From: Oscillospiraceae bacterium
GTDB lineage: Bacteria; Bacillota; Clostridia; Oscillospirales; Acutalibacteraceae
DNA: 37,467 bases
NCBI GenBank assembly: GCA_015065765.1
Contig: SVPP01000022.1
Coordinates: 1 to 37,467 of the forward strand
Direction of reading: 5' to 3'
A model generated the notes under the pieces. It was not told the origin of the DNA. It worked only from the letters and a program-made list of their open reading frames with translations, and did no database searches. Of this stretch, positions 1 to 7,092 are shown in pieces; the first letter of the stretch is position 1, and each line of letters opens with the position of its first letter. Made by a program: the position numbers and the translations under genes.

Positions 1-121
1 AATAATAAGTCATAACAAGTTGAAATGAGTTGTTTGCAAAAAACCCTTTATTTACAGGACTTTTAGAGGATTTTATTAATTGCCAACGATAAGTGATAAA
101 GCTTCACGAAATATTAGTTGA

Positions 122-320
122 CAAATTACAATTTAGCGTGCAGTTGAACAGAGCGTTGTCTCCATCTGATGAGGGAGGTGGCTTTTGCAAAGCAAAAGAC
201 GGAGGGAGAGATAATAACAATATGTAACTACCCCTCAGTCATTTTCTTGCGAAAACGACAGCTCCCCTGACAAGGGGAGCCACTTGTTATAGCTAATTTC
301 TAAACGTCAAATTACAATTT
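122..320. repeat. MITE-like intergenic element flanked by a 13-bp direct repeat
   Basis: A perfect direct repeat, CAAATTACAATTT, stands at 122-134 and 308-320. Between the copies lies a palindrome-rich segment: GGCTTTTGC/GCAAAAG near 180-200, and a stem of AGCTCCCCT and AGGGGAGC near 270-282. GTGGCT (about 178) and AGCCAC (about 278) are also inverted. No protein is encoded. The structure resembles a small non-autonomous mobile repeat and the 13-mers resemble a target duplication, but the true element ends are not certain. Bases 1-121 show nothing I can assign. Confidence 0.5.
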
Positions 321-334
321 TTCTGTGACTTACC

Positions 335-386
335 TTGCCATTTTATTGTCATCCTTTAACGTAAGCGAAGGGTCTCAAAATGGCAA
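335..386. repeat. Nested hairpin repeat, copy A
   Basis: TTGCCATTTT (335-344) and AAAATGGCAA (377-386) form a perfect 10-bp outer stem. The 32-nt interior, read on the minus strand, is a diverged relative of the interior of copies B (395-449) and C (13989-14034): GAGA..CTTCGCT......ATGACA. The outer stems of the three copies are unrelated in sequence. Confidence 0.6.
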
Positions 387-394
387 AACATAAA

Positions 395-449
395 ACATTT
401 CCAAACGAGATTCTTCGCTACCGCTCGAGAATGACACGTTTGGAAATGT
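395..449. terminator. Nested hairpin repeat, copy B; likely terminator of rsmE-rsmF
   Basis: ACATTTCCAAACG (395-407) and CGTTTGGAAATGT (437-449) form a perfect 13-bp stem around a 29-nt interior containing GCTCGAGAATGACA. On the minus strand the hairpin is followed by TTTTATGTTTTG. It lies just beyond the rsmF stop, so it probably ends that transcript. GCTCGAGAATGACACGT is identical to copy C at 14013-14029. Confidence 0.6.
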
Positions 450-465
450 ATTACTAATTCTGCAT

Positions 466-1821
466 TCAAAAAAGTCTGAGCCCTTTGGGATAATGATTTT
501 TGGCCTTTCCCCCGCTTACCTTAACTCCGCCCACTGATGAGCCGTTTACTGTCACAACTGCCCAGCCGTTGTCGCAAGAAGTAGAAAACTCCTCACCGCG
601 GAGATATTTTTTAATTTCTTCACTGTCGGGAGAAAGCTCGATTTTTCTTTTGAAATTCTTACCCATCGCCATGAAAAACTGATGATGTGGCTTGATGTAA
701 TTTTTACAGATTTCACCGATTGTTACACCACAAGCAAAAGCTGTACCTTTTTTCACTTCAAAATCAGGCGTGAAATAAACGGGATTTCCGTTGTACATCG
801 TAACCATTTCTTTGTCATAGGAATCAAGTGTGCTGTCAAGAAAATCAAATACTGTTTTGTCAATTTTCTCCTGCTTTTTCGGCAGGTTTTTTTGGTTTTC
901 GTATCTTTCTCTTTTGTTGTGAAGAACTGCCATAAACTGCCCTTCACCCTTTGACTTGTGAGGATAAAATCTCCTTGCAAAGCGGATATTTTCGCAGGTG
1001 CAACCCTCAAAGGAAATGCCGTCAGACGTGTTTTCTTCCACTTCTTTTTTAGCAGGAACTATTTCAAACTCGGGATGACTTTCAAGGAAATTATTCACTG
1101 CCATTTCGTTTTCTTCAAGAGAAAATGTACATGTGGCATAGACAATATATCCGCCGTCCTTCAGACATTTCACTGCGTTTTCAAGGATTTCTGCCTGTCT
1201 TTCGGCACACATTTTGACATTCTGCACGCTCCATTCTTCTATGGCAGTGTCATCTTTTCTGAACATACCCTCCCCTGAGCATGGTGCATCAACCATAATA
1301 AGGTCAAAGGTTTCGGGAAAAGTCTTTGCAAGACGGGACGTATCCATGCAGGTTGTAATACAGTTTTTCAAGCCTAATCTTTCAATGTTTCCTGTGAGGA
1401 TTTTACACCTTGACGGAATGATTTCATTTGAAACAAGAAGTCCCTTTTCTCCAAGTCTATTCTTAAGCTGAGTGCTTTTACCGCCCGGTGCTGCACACAT
1501 ATCGAGAATCTTCCAATCTGTTTCAATTTCTACACACTCAGCAGGTGCCATAGCTCCCGGCTCCTGAATGTAAACCATTCCTGCGTGGTGATAAGGGTGA
1601 TTTCCCGCTTTTTCCATTTCAAGGTAAAATCCGTTCCGCACATAAGGAATTCTCTCTGAGCCAAAAACATTTATCTTTTCAAAATCTTCAAGGCTGATTT
1701 TTTCAGTGTTCACACGAAAGCCCTTCACAGGTGTTCCGTTTACTGCACTGATAAATTCTTCAAATTCATCACCAAGAAGTTTTTTCATTCTATCGGTAAA
1801 TTCCAAAGGTAAATTTTTCAT
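466..1821 (-). CDS. rsmF: RsmF/NOL1-NOP2-Sun family rRNA m5C methyltransferase
   Basis: A 451-residue SAM-dependent RNA cytosine-C5 methyltransferase that probably modifies 16S rRNA. The SAM-binding motif is DMCAAPGGKS, followed by the catalytic motif DAPCSGEGMFRK (motif IV, TCS/PCS cysteine) and YATCTFSLEENE (motif VI cysteine). The C-terminal part, after about residue 300, resembles the RsmF RNA-binding/PUA-like tail. I chose the ATG at 1821 over an in-frame upstream start because it overlaps the rsmE TGA as ATGA, giving translational coupling with rsmE. The substrate base is inferred from the family and is not visible in the sequence; RsmB-like specificity is less likely because the N-terminal NusB domain is missing. 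Confidence 0.85.
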   Translation of the reverse strand: MKNLPLEFTDRMKKLLGDEFEEFISAVNGTPVKGFRVNTEKISLEDFEKINVFGSERIPYVRNGFYLEMEKAGNHPYHHAGMVYIQEPGAMAPAECVEIETDWKILDMCAAPGGKSTQLKNRLGEKGLLVSNEIIPSRCKILTGNIERLGLKNCITTCMDTSRLAKTFPETFDLIMVDAPCSGEGMFRKDDTAIEEWSVQNVKMCAERQAEILENAVKCLKDGGYIVYATCTFSLEENEMAVNNFLESHPEFEIVPAKKEVEENTSDGISFEGCTCENIRFARRFYPHKSKGEGQFMAVLHNKRERYENQKNLPKKQEKIDKTVFDFLDSTLDSYDKEMVTMYNGNPVYFTPDFEVKKGTAFACGVTIGEICKNYIKPHHQFFMAMGKNFKRKIELSPDSEEIKKYLRGEEFSTSCDNGWAVVTVNGSSVGGVKVSGGKAKNHYPKGLRLF

Positions 1822-2564
1822 TCTTCCACATTCATCTCCACATGAAGCATACACATTCCCACTGCCGTCATGGCTGCAGTTTCCGTCCTTAAAATACGAG
1901 AGCCGAGCGACACAACTTTACCGCCGATTTCTATTGCTGTTTCAACCTCTGAATCTTCAAATCCGCCCTCAGGTCCGATGATAATTCCGATTTTCATGCC
2001 TGATTTTATCTCTGCCAGGGCTTCCTTTGTTGAAACCATTCCCCTCTCACTTTCATAAGGCACAAGGAACAAATCCATTTCCTTGGCTTTTTCCATTGCA
2101 AGCTTAAAAGACAGAACATCACCGATTTCAGGAATTTTACAACGCTTGCTCTGCTTTGCAGCACTTTCGGAAATTGACTGCCAACGCTGGACTTTGCTTT
2201 TCTTCTTCTTATCGTCAAGCTTTACAACACATCTTTTCATCTCAACAGGATGAATTTTATCTACGCCAAGCTCAACTGTTTTCTGAATAATAAATTCCAT
2301 TTTGTCGCCCTTAGGCAGTGCCTGAAAAAGATGAATTTCAACAGACAGATCTGTGTTCTGAAAATTCTCTTCTATAATTTCCGCAACACATGTTTCGCCC
2401 TCAAGGCTTCTTATCTCGCACAGATGGCTCATGCCGTTCTCACTCACCAGAATTGTATCCCCCACATGCATTCTTACAACATTTTTAATGTGGTTGAAAT
2501 CTGCACCTTCAATATAATAACTATTACCTGTCCGGGAATTATCTTCTACGAAAAAATTAAACAT
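1818..2564 (-). CDS. rsmE: RsmE, 16S rRNA m3U1498 methyltransferase
   Basis: A 248-residue SPOUT-class methyltransferase. The N-terminal part (about 1-70) is the PUA-like RNA-binding domain. The C-terminal part holds the knot signature IGIIIGPEGGFEDSEVE and LGSRILRTETAAMTAV, both diagnostic of RsmE. The ATG at 2564 has GGCGG about 10 bases upstream; a GTG nine bases further upstream would overlap that site and was not used. It is the first gene of a two-gene operon with rsmF. In Clostridia rsmE often sits next to prmA, which is not present here. Confidence 0.9.
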   Translation of the reverse strand: MFNFFVEDNSRTGNSYYIEGADFNHIKNVVRMHVGDTILVSENGMSHLCEIRSLEGETCVAEIIEENFQNTDLSVEIHLFQALPKGDKMEFIIQKTVELGVDKIHPVEMKRCVVKLDDKKKKSKVQRWQSISESAAKQSKRCKIPEIGDVLSFKLAMEKAKEMDLFLVPYESERGMVSTKEALAEIKSGMKIGIIIGPEGGFEDSEVETAIEIGGKVVSLGSRILRTETAAMTAVGMCMLHVEMNVEE

Positions 2565-2587
2565 TATCTGCACCGCCTTTTCACTGT

Positions 2588-2616
2588 ATTATATCAAATA
2601 TTTTATTCGTTGACAA
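2588..2616 (-). promoter_or_regulatory. Promoter of rsmE-rsmF
   Basis: On the minus strand TTGTCA (2611-2616) is followed after 17 bases by TATAAT (2588-2593), upstream of the rsmE start. Its -35 overlaps the -35 of the divergent alpha-galactosidase promoter, so the two promoters share about six bases. Confidence 0.65.
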
Positions 2617-2639
2617 TAGTTTAAAATATGTGTTAAAAT
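2610..2639 (+). promoter_or_regulatory. Promoter of the GH36 alpha-galactosidase gene
   Basis: TTGACA (2610-2615), an 18-base spacer and TAAAAT (2634-2639) stand 30 bases before the start codon. The -35 is back-to-back with the divergent rsmE promoter. I see no convincing operator palindrome. Confidence 0.5.
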
Positions 2640-2668
2640 ATTTTAAAACAAGCACGGAGGTGTTCAAT

Positions 2669-4846
2669 ATGATAATTTTCGACTCTGAAAACAAGGTCTT
2701 TAAGCTTGACACTTGTGAGTCTACATATCTTATCGGAATTTATGAAGAAAACTACATTTTAAACTACTATTACGGATCCCCCATTCCTGAAACATGTGTG
2801 GGTGACCTGATCGACAGAAACGCAAACGCATCTTTCAGCCTTGCAAACCCCGTTATCGGTGAGCATGGATTTACTCCCGACTGTGCACCTATGGAATACG
2901 GCACAAACGGTGCTGCCGACTTCAGAGTTTCTGCCCTTTCAATCAGAAACGCAAATGGCGACACTACAACTGACATCCGTTATACAGGTCATAAAATTTA
3001 CAAAGGAAAGCCTTCACTTTCTCCCCTGCCTTACGTTTATACCAACAACGATGACGAGGCAGACACTCTTGACATTTATGCAGAAGACAAAGTTACAGGT
3101 GCAAAAGTTACTCTTCGTTATTCTGTTTTTGAAAAAATAGGTGCAATGACAAGAAGCGTTATTGTTGAAAACTCATCAGACAAGGGCATGGACATCAAGA
3201 GAGTTTTCAGCCTTTGTGTTGACTTGCCTTCAATGGACTATGATATGATTACCTTCTACGGCAGACACGCAAAAGAGAGAAGCCGTGAACAGAGAGCACT
3301 TGCTCACGGTCTGCAGGGAATCCACAGCAAGCGCGGTGCATCAAGCCACTGCCACAATCCTTTTGTTGCACTGCTCAAACACGGTGCAAGCGAGGACCAG
3401 GGCGAAGCACTTGGCTTCAACTTAGTTTACAGCGGTAACTTCTCCGCTGTTGCTGAATGTGATTTCAACGCAACTACACGCTTTATCATGGGTATTAACC
3501 CTGAGGATTTTTCATGGCATCTTGACAGCGGTGAAAGCTTCACTTCTCCCGAATGTGTTATGGTTTATACAAACAAAGGTCTGGGCGAAATGAGCCGTAT
3601 TTATCACAGACTTTACATTCATAACTTAGTCAGAGGAAAATACAAATACGAAAAGAGACCTCTTCTTATCAACAGCTGGGAAGCTGCTTACTTTGATTTT
3701 GATACAGACAAGCTTGTGTCTTTTGCTGAAAGAGCGAAAGAAGCAGGTATGGATATGCTGGTTATGGATGACGGCTGGTTCGGTGTAAGAAACGCTGACA
3801 ACTGCTCTCTCGGTGACTGGTATGTAAACGAAGACAAGCTCCCCGGCGGTCTTGACCCACTGATTGAAAGAGTCAATGCTCTCGGACTTAAATTCGGTAT
3901 CTGGTATGAGCCCGAAATGATTTCTCCCGATTCAGACCTTTACAGAGCTCATCCCGACTGGTGCGTTCATGTTGAAGGACGAGAACCTATGATCGGCAGA
4001 CGTCAGCTTGTTCTTGACGTATCCCGCGAGGATGTAAGAGACAACATTTTTGAGCAGATGTGCTCTGTTCTTTCAAAGCATAAAATCGACTATGTGAAAT
4101 GGGACTTCAACCGTAACATTTCTGATGCAGGCTCTGCAATTCTTCCCGAGGAGAAAAAGCAGGAATTCTTCCACCGCTTCATTCTCGGCACATATGACCT
4201 TATGGACAGATTCACAAAAGCATTCCCCGACATTCTCTTTGAAAACTGCTCAGGCGGCGGCGGAAGATTTGACCCCGGTATGCTTTACTATTCTCCGCAG
4301 ATATGGGCAAGCGACCAGACAGACCCCATTGAAAGACTTACAATTCAGTTCGGCACATCAATCTGCTATCCTGCTTCAACAATGGGTGCTCACGTTTCCG
4401 CTTGTGACAGAACAGGCTACGAAACAAAGGGCGATGTTGCTCTCTGGGGCACTTTCGGCTACGAGCTTGATCCCAACAAGCTGACAGATGATGAAAAAGC
4501 TCTCGTCAAAGAACAGGTAAAAGAATACCACAAATATTATGACCTTATCCATTACGGTGACCTTTACAGACTTATTGACCCCTACTTCAACCATTTCAGA
4601 TGTGCATGGTCATTTGTCTCTCCTGACAAAACAGAGGTTCTCGCAACTGCAGTTACAATGCGTTATGACAGAGACATGCCCACATTCATTCTGAAGCTGA
4701 AAGGTCTTGATAAAGACAAGAAATATGTTCATGAGGAAACAGGAAAAGTTTATTCCGGTGCATTCCTGATGAACGCAGGCATCAACCTGACAAACAAGAA
4801 AAACCGTGACGGCGAAAGCATAAAGTTCTATTTTAAAGCACAGTAA
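2669..4846 (+). CDS. GH36 alpha-galactosidase
   Basis: A 725-residue cytoplasmic enzyme (no signal peptide) that releases terminal alpha-1,6-galactose from melibiose, raffinose or stachyose. It has the length of the tetrameric GH36 enzymes: an N-terminal beta-sandwich (about 1-330), a TIM barrel (about 330-640) and a C-terminal beta domain. Asp479 in YVKWDFNR is the expected nucleophile and Asp549 in SDQTDPIERL the expected acid/base; SGGGGRFDPGML precedes the latter. The start at 2669 has CGGAGG seven bases upstream. No transporter or regulator gene is adjacent, so the substrate must enter through a system encoded elsewhere. A strong hairpin at 4869-4905 follows the stop. Confidence 0.93.
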   Translation: MIIFDSENKVFKLDTCESTYLIGIYEENYILNYYYGSPIPETCVGDLIDRNANASFSLANPVIGEHGFTPDCAPMEYGTNGAADFRVSALSIRNANGDTTTDIRYTGHKIYKGKPSLSPLPYVYTNNDDEADTLDIYAEDKVTGAKVTLRYSVFEKIGAMTRSVIVENSSDKGMDIKRVFSLCVDLPSMDYDMITFYGRHAKERSREQRALAHGLQGIHSKRGASSHCHNPFVALLKHGASEDQGEALGFNLVYSGNFSAVAECDFNATTRFIMGINPEDFSWHLDSGESFTSPECVMVYTNKGLGEMSRIYHRLYIHNLVRGKYKYEKRPLLINSWEAAYFDFDTDKLVSFAERAKEAGMDMLVMDDGWFGVRNADNCSLGDWYVNEDKLPGGLDPLIERVNALGLKFGIWYEPEMISPDSDLYRAHPDWCVHVEGREPMIGRRQLVLDVSREDVRDNIFEQMCSVLSKHKIDYVKWDFNRNISDAGSAILPEEKKQEFFHRFILGTYDLMDRFTKAFPDILFENCSGGGGRFDPGMLYYSPQIWASDQTDPIERLTIQFGTSICYPASTMGAHVSACDRTGYETKGDVALWGTFGYELDPNKLTDDEKALVKEQVKEYHKYYDLIHYGDLYRLIDPYFNHFRCAWSFVSPDKTEVLATAVTMRYDRDMPTFILKLKGLDKDKKYVHEETGKVYSGAFLMNAGINLTNKKNRDGESIKFYFKAQ

Positions 4847-4855
4847 ATTTTTTAT

Positions 4856-4885
4856 TTGACAAGACAAGCCTCCCTGTGATAGAAT
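4856..4885 (+). promoter_or_regulatory. Candidate mntP promoter
   Basis: TTGACA (4856-4861), an 18-base spacer and TAGAAT (4880-4885) would start transcription near 4892. The left arm of the 4869-4905 inverted repeat fills the spacer, so an RNA from this promoter lacks that arm, while read-through RNA from the galactosidase gene contains the whole hairpin. Confidence 0.45.
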
Positions 4886-4911
4886 GTTTTTCTGTCACAG
4901 GGAGGTGTTTT
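4869..4911 (+). terminator. Hairpin overlapping the mntP ribosome binding site
   Basis: CCTCCCTGTGA (4869-4879) is the exact complement of TCACAGGGAGG (4895-4905). Inner pairs 4880-4884 with 4890-4894 extend the stem to 16 bp with a 5-nt loop. TGTTTTTA follows, giving a Rho-independent terminator shape for the alpha-galactosidase transcript. The right arm contains GGGAGG, the ribosome binding site of mntP, so a folded read-through message would hide it. Confidence 0.7.
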
Positions 4912-4912
4912 T

Positions 4913-5491
4913 ATGTCTTTATCTGAACTTTTTATAATAGCCGTTGGACTTTCCATGGATGCTTTTGCCGTTGCAATATGCAAAGGTCTTTCCGTACAGA
5001 AAGCGAAAATAAAACATATGCTCATCACAGGTCTGTATTTCGGACTTTTTCAGGCAGGTATGCCAGCTATAGGTTACTTCGTAGGAAAACAGTTTGCATC
5101 TTACATCACCCGTTTTGACCACTGGATTGCATTCGTGCTTTTAGGTCTTATCGGTGCAAACATGATAAGAGAATCTCTCTCAAAAGAAGAGGAAAAATGC
5201 TGTAACGAAAATTCATCCTTTGGTTTCAGAGCTATGTTCCCCATGGCAATTGCAACAAGCATTGACGCTCTTGCAATCGGCGTTTCCTTTGCACTTCTCC
5301 CTGACGTGAACATCGTTCCTGCAGTTTCATTCATCGGAATTACAACATTCATTTTCTCCTTTGCAGGCGTTAAAATCGGCAATGTTTTTGGTGCTAAGTT
5401 TGAGTCAAAGGCAGAGTTTGTAGGTGGCGTAATTCTTATTCTTATGGGACTTAAAATTCTCCTTGAACACCTTGGTGTAATTAATTTTTAA
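4913..5491 (+). CDS. mntP: MntP manganese efflux pump
   Basis: A 192-residue membrane protein with six hydrophobic segments in two similar halves. Each half has the conserved acidic transmembrane motif: [14 protein letters not shown] (first helix) and [13 protein letters not shown] (fourth helix). This matches MntP (formerly YebN/DUF204), which exports Mn2+ and protects against manganese excess. The start at 4913 has AGGGAGG eight bases upstream, inside the hairpin at 4869-4905. The gene lies only 66 bases after the galactosidase stop, too close for a yybP-ykoY manganese riboswitch. A bidirectional terminator follows at 5499-5531. Confidence 0.9.
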   Translation: MSLSELFIIAVGLSMDAFAVAICKGLSVQKAKIKHMLITGLYFGLFQAGMPAIGYFVGKQFASYITRFDHWIAFVLLGLIGANMIRESLSKEEEKCCNENSSFGFRAMFPMAIATSIDALAIGVSFALLPDVNIVPAVSFIGITTFIFSFAGVKIGNVFGAKFESKAEFVGGVILILMGLKILLEHLGVINF

Positions 5492-5498
5492 AAATTTT

Positions 5499-5538
5499 AT
5501 CCCTACCGAAATTCATAAACTCGGTAGGGATTTTGTTT
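5499..5538. terminator. Bidirectional terminator between mntP and the RAYT gene
   Basis: ATCCCTACCGA (5499-5509) pairs with TCGGTAGGGAT (5521-5531) around an 11-nt loop. TTTTGTTTT follows on the plus strand and AAAATTTTTA precedes it, so it can end both mntP and the convergent transposase transcript. Confidence 0.8.
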
Positions 5539-6032
5539 TATATCTGTTCTTTCATAATATATCTCAAAGGATTTTCGTCAATATATTTCCATGTTTCTTC
5601 ATAATCCTGTGGATTACGGATAACATGGTCAAAATAAGAACTCTGAAACAGTTTCTTTTCATTGAATCCTGTTTGTTTGCACAAACGGGTAGTCAACGAT
5701 TTATACACACACATTACATCAAACAACGTAGGGCGGGGGCTTGCTCCCGCCGCATAATCCTTGAAAATAACGATTGCATGTATGTGATCAGGCATGATAA
5801 CAAATTTATCAATTTTTATAAAATCATATCGTTTTTGCAATAATAGCAGCTGTTCTTCCGCAATTTTTCCGTAATGCGATAATCTTGTTTCGGCAGGAGC
5901 AAGCCCCTGCCCTACGATAATATCTGACAATACTTTTCTTCGTTTTTCTGTGCATAACGTAACATAATATGCCCCCGGGGAAGAATAATCGTAGTTTTGC
6001 AAACGTATTTGTTTTCTTTCCGGTAATTTCAT
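5538..6032 (-). CDS. REP-associated tyrosine transposase (Y1_Tnp/RAYT)
   Basis: A 164-residue HUH-superfamily transposase related to IS200/IS605 TnpA. It has the HUH motif in MPDHIHAIVIF and the RAYT tail SSYFDHVIRNPQDYEETWKYI, where the first Tyr is the likely catalytic residue. RAYTs are single-copy, domesticated-looking enzymes that process REP palindromes. The start ATG at 6032 has AGGGTGATC upstream and lies 12 bases after the rluA-family stop, so it is probably read with that operon. Oddly, two REP-like palindromes (5728-5753 and 5891-5915) lie inside the reading frame and encode the segments VGQGLAPAE and AAGASPRPT. The frame is intact. Confidence 0.85.
   Translation of the reverse strand: MKLPERKQIRLQNYDYSSPGAYYVTLCTEKRRKVLSDIIVGQGLAPAETRLSHYGKIAEEQLLLLQKRYDFIKIDKFVIMPDHIHAIVIFKDYAAGASPRPTLFDVMCVYKSLTTRLCKQTGFNEKKLFQSSYFDHVIRNPQDYEETWKYIDENPLRYIMKEQI
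5728..5753 (+). repeat. REP-like palindrome inside the transposase gene, copy 1
   Basis: It reads GTAGGGCGGGGGC, then TTGCTCCCGCCGC on the plus strand. GGCGGG and CCCGCC pair, and the short GC.AGC centre forms the tip. It is inverted relative to copy 2 and encodes AAGASPRPT on the other strand. Confidence 0.75.
5891..5915 (-). repeat. REP-like palindrome inside the transposase gene, copy 2
   Basis: On the minus strand it reads GTAGGGCAGGGGC, then TTGCTCCTGCCG. It matches copy 1 over 25 bases except for two changes. Those changes (G to A and C to T) fall on opposite sides of the stem and keep the pairing. It encodes VGQGLAPA. Confidence 0.75.
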
Positions 6033-6044
6033 CAGATCACCCTA

Positions 6045-6677
6045 TTAATCTTCATCAAACACATTCCACGGAAAAACTTTTTCAGGCTCTGCGGAAAAAG
6101 TCAGCCTTTCCTTGCCTTTCATAAATGAAACTTCCCTGCAAAAAAGTCCCATGTTTTTGCTGTTATCTTTCGCTCCGTATTTTCCGTCGCCCACCAAGGG
6201 CATTTTACGGGATGCAAACTGAACTCTTATCTGATGTGTCCTGCCTGTGTGAAGATGAATTTTCACAAGAGAAAGGTCATCTCTTTTTTCAAGCACTTCA
6301 TAACTGAGGCTTGCTTTTTTGACTCCTTTTCTCTCTTTCTTGACAACGAAAGATTTGTTTTTCCTTGAATCCTTGAAAAGCAGATCTTCAAATGTTCCTT
6401 TGTCCTCTTCGGGGCATCCGTAAACTACAGCGATGTATTCCTTTTCAAAAATCCCTGACTGCATCTGCTTTGTCAGTTCCGCCGCAGACTTCTGATTTTT
6501 CGCAAACACCATCACACCGCCTACATTTCTGTCAAGACGGCTGACAACGAAAATTTCACTACCTGTCATTTCGCTGAGAATTATTACGGCATTTTCCTCA
6601 TTTTCGGAAAACTGAGAAAGAATATGTGGCGGTTTGAGCACCACTACTACATCTTTATCTTCGTACAGAATCTTCAT
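6045..6677 (-). CDS. RluA-family pseudouridine synthase
   Basis: A 210-residue enzyme that isomerises uridine to pseudouridine in rRNA or tRNA. The catalytic loop is SRLDRNVGGVMVFAKN with the essential Asp in RLD. HTGRTHQIRVQFA and PLVGDGKYG are the other family motifs. It lacks an N-terminal S4 domain, like RluA and the YlyB/TruC types. The ATG at 6677 overlaps the stop of the upstream 104-residue gene as ATGA; an alternative start further upstream would lie inside that gene. The exact rRNA target cannot be deduced. Confidence 0.88.
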   Translation of the reverse strand: MKILYEDKDVVVVLKPPHILSQFSENEENAVIILSEMTGSEIFVVSRLDRNVGGVMVFAKNQKSAAELTKQMQSGIFEKEYIAVVYGCPEEDKGTFEDLLFKDSRKNKSFVVKKERKGVKKASLSYEVLEKRDDLSLVKIHLHTGRTHQIRVQFASRKMPLVGDGKYGAKDNSKNMGLFCREVSFMKGKERLTFSAEPEKVFPWNVFDED

Positions 6678-6988
6678 GCGTTTGCCTTCTCGTATTCCGC
6701 CTGAAGCCATGCTTCAGCCTCATCCTTACCTTCGGGAGAAAAAGCAAAATCCTTTGACACGATTTTATCCTTTTCCACCTCACACATAGCTTTATATGTT
6801 ATTGCATATTCGGCTCTTACTACATTTTCCTCGTCGTGCTTTGCAATTGACACGCAATAACGGAAATTATCGTCAGTAAGCCCTGTATTATTCTTTATCT
6901 GTGCAGAGCCGTAAAAGGGATTTACTCCCCCGCCGATATCCATAGCTCCTTTGAGATAGTCAAAACGCTGTACAATGATTTTACCCAT
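6674..6988 (-). CDS. Small conserved-looking protein of unknown function (104 aa)
   Basis: I do not recognise this protein. It has 104 mixed alpha/beta residues, no membrane segment or signal peptide, and no Cys/His metal motif. The N-terminal part carries a Gly-rich stretch (MDIGGGVNPFYGSAQIKNN); the C-terminus is acidic and helical. It is the first gene of the operon, with AAAGGA about 10 bases before the ATG, a perfect promoter at 7020-7048 and a 4-bp ATGA overlap with the pseudouridine synthase. The coupling suggests co-expression but does not tell its job. Confidence 0.75.
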   Translation of the reverse strand: MGKIIVQRFDYLKGAMDIGGGVNPFYGSAQIKNNTGLTDDNFRYCVSIAKHDEENVVRAEYAITYKAMCEVEKDKIVSKDFAFSPEGKDEAEAWLQAEYEKANA

Positions 6989-7019
6989 AACTGATTTTCC
7001 TTTTCATTTTATTAAATTA

Positions 7020-7048
7020 ATTATATATTACACTTTAAAAAATGTCAA
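7020..7048 (-). promoter_or_regulatory. Promoter of the 104-aa gene/pseudouridine synthase/RAYT operon
   Basis: On the minus strand TTGACA (7043-7048), 17 bases, TATAAT (7020-7025): a consensus sigma-A promoter. It is interleaved with the divergent polA promoter. Confidence 0.75.
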
Positions 7049-7062
7049 TTTTATGTTATAAT
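7034..7062 (+). promoter_or_regulatory. polA promoter
   Basis: TTTAAA (7034-7039), 17 bases, TATAAT (7057-7062), 30 bases before the polA start codon. The -35 is weak and overlaps the spacer of the divergent promoter. Confidence 0.5.
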
Positions 7063-7092
7063 ATAATGATTTTGTTTCGGGAGGATTTTCTC

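Noticed and set aside
4847..4912. yybP-ykoY manganese riboswitch before mntP
   Set aside because: Only 66 bases separate the genes, less than the aptamer needs, and a simple hairpin explains the structure.
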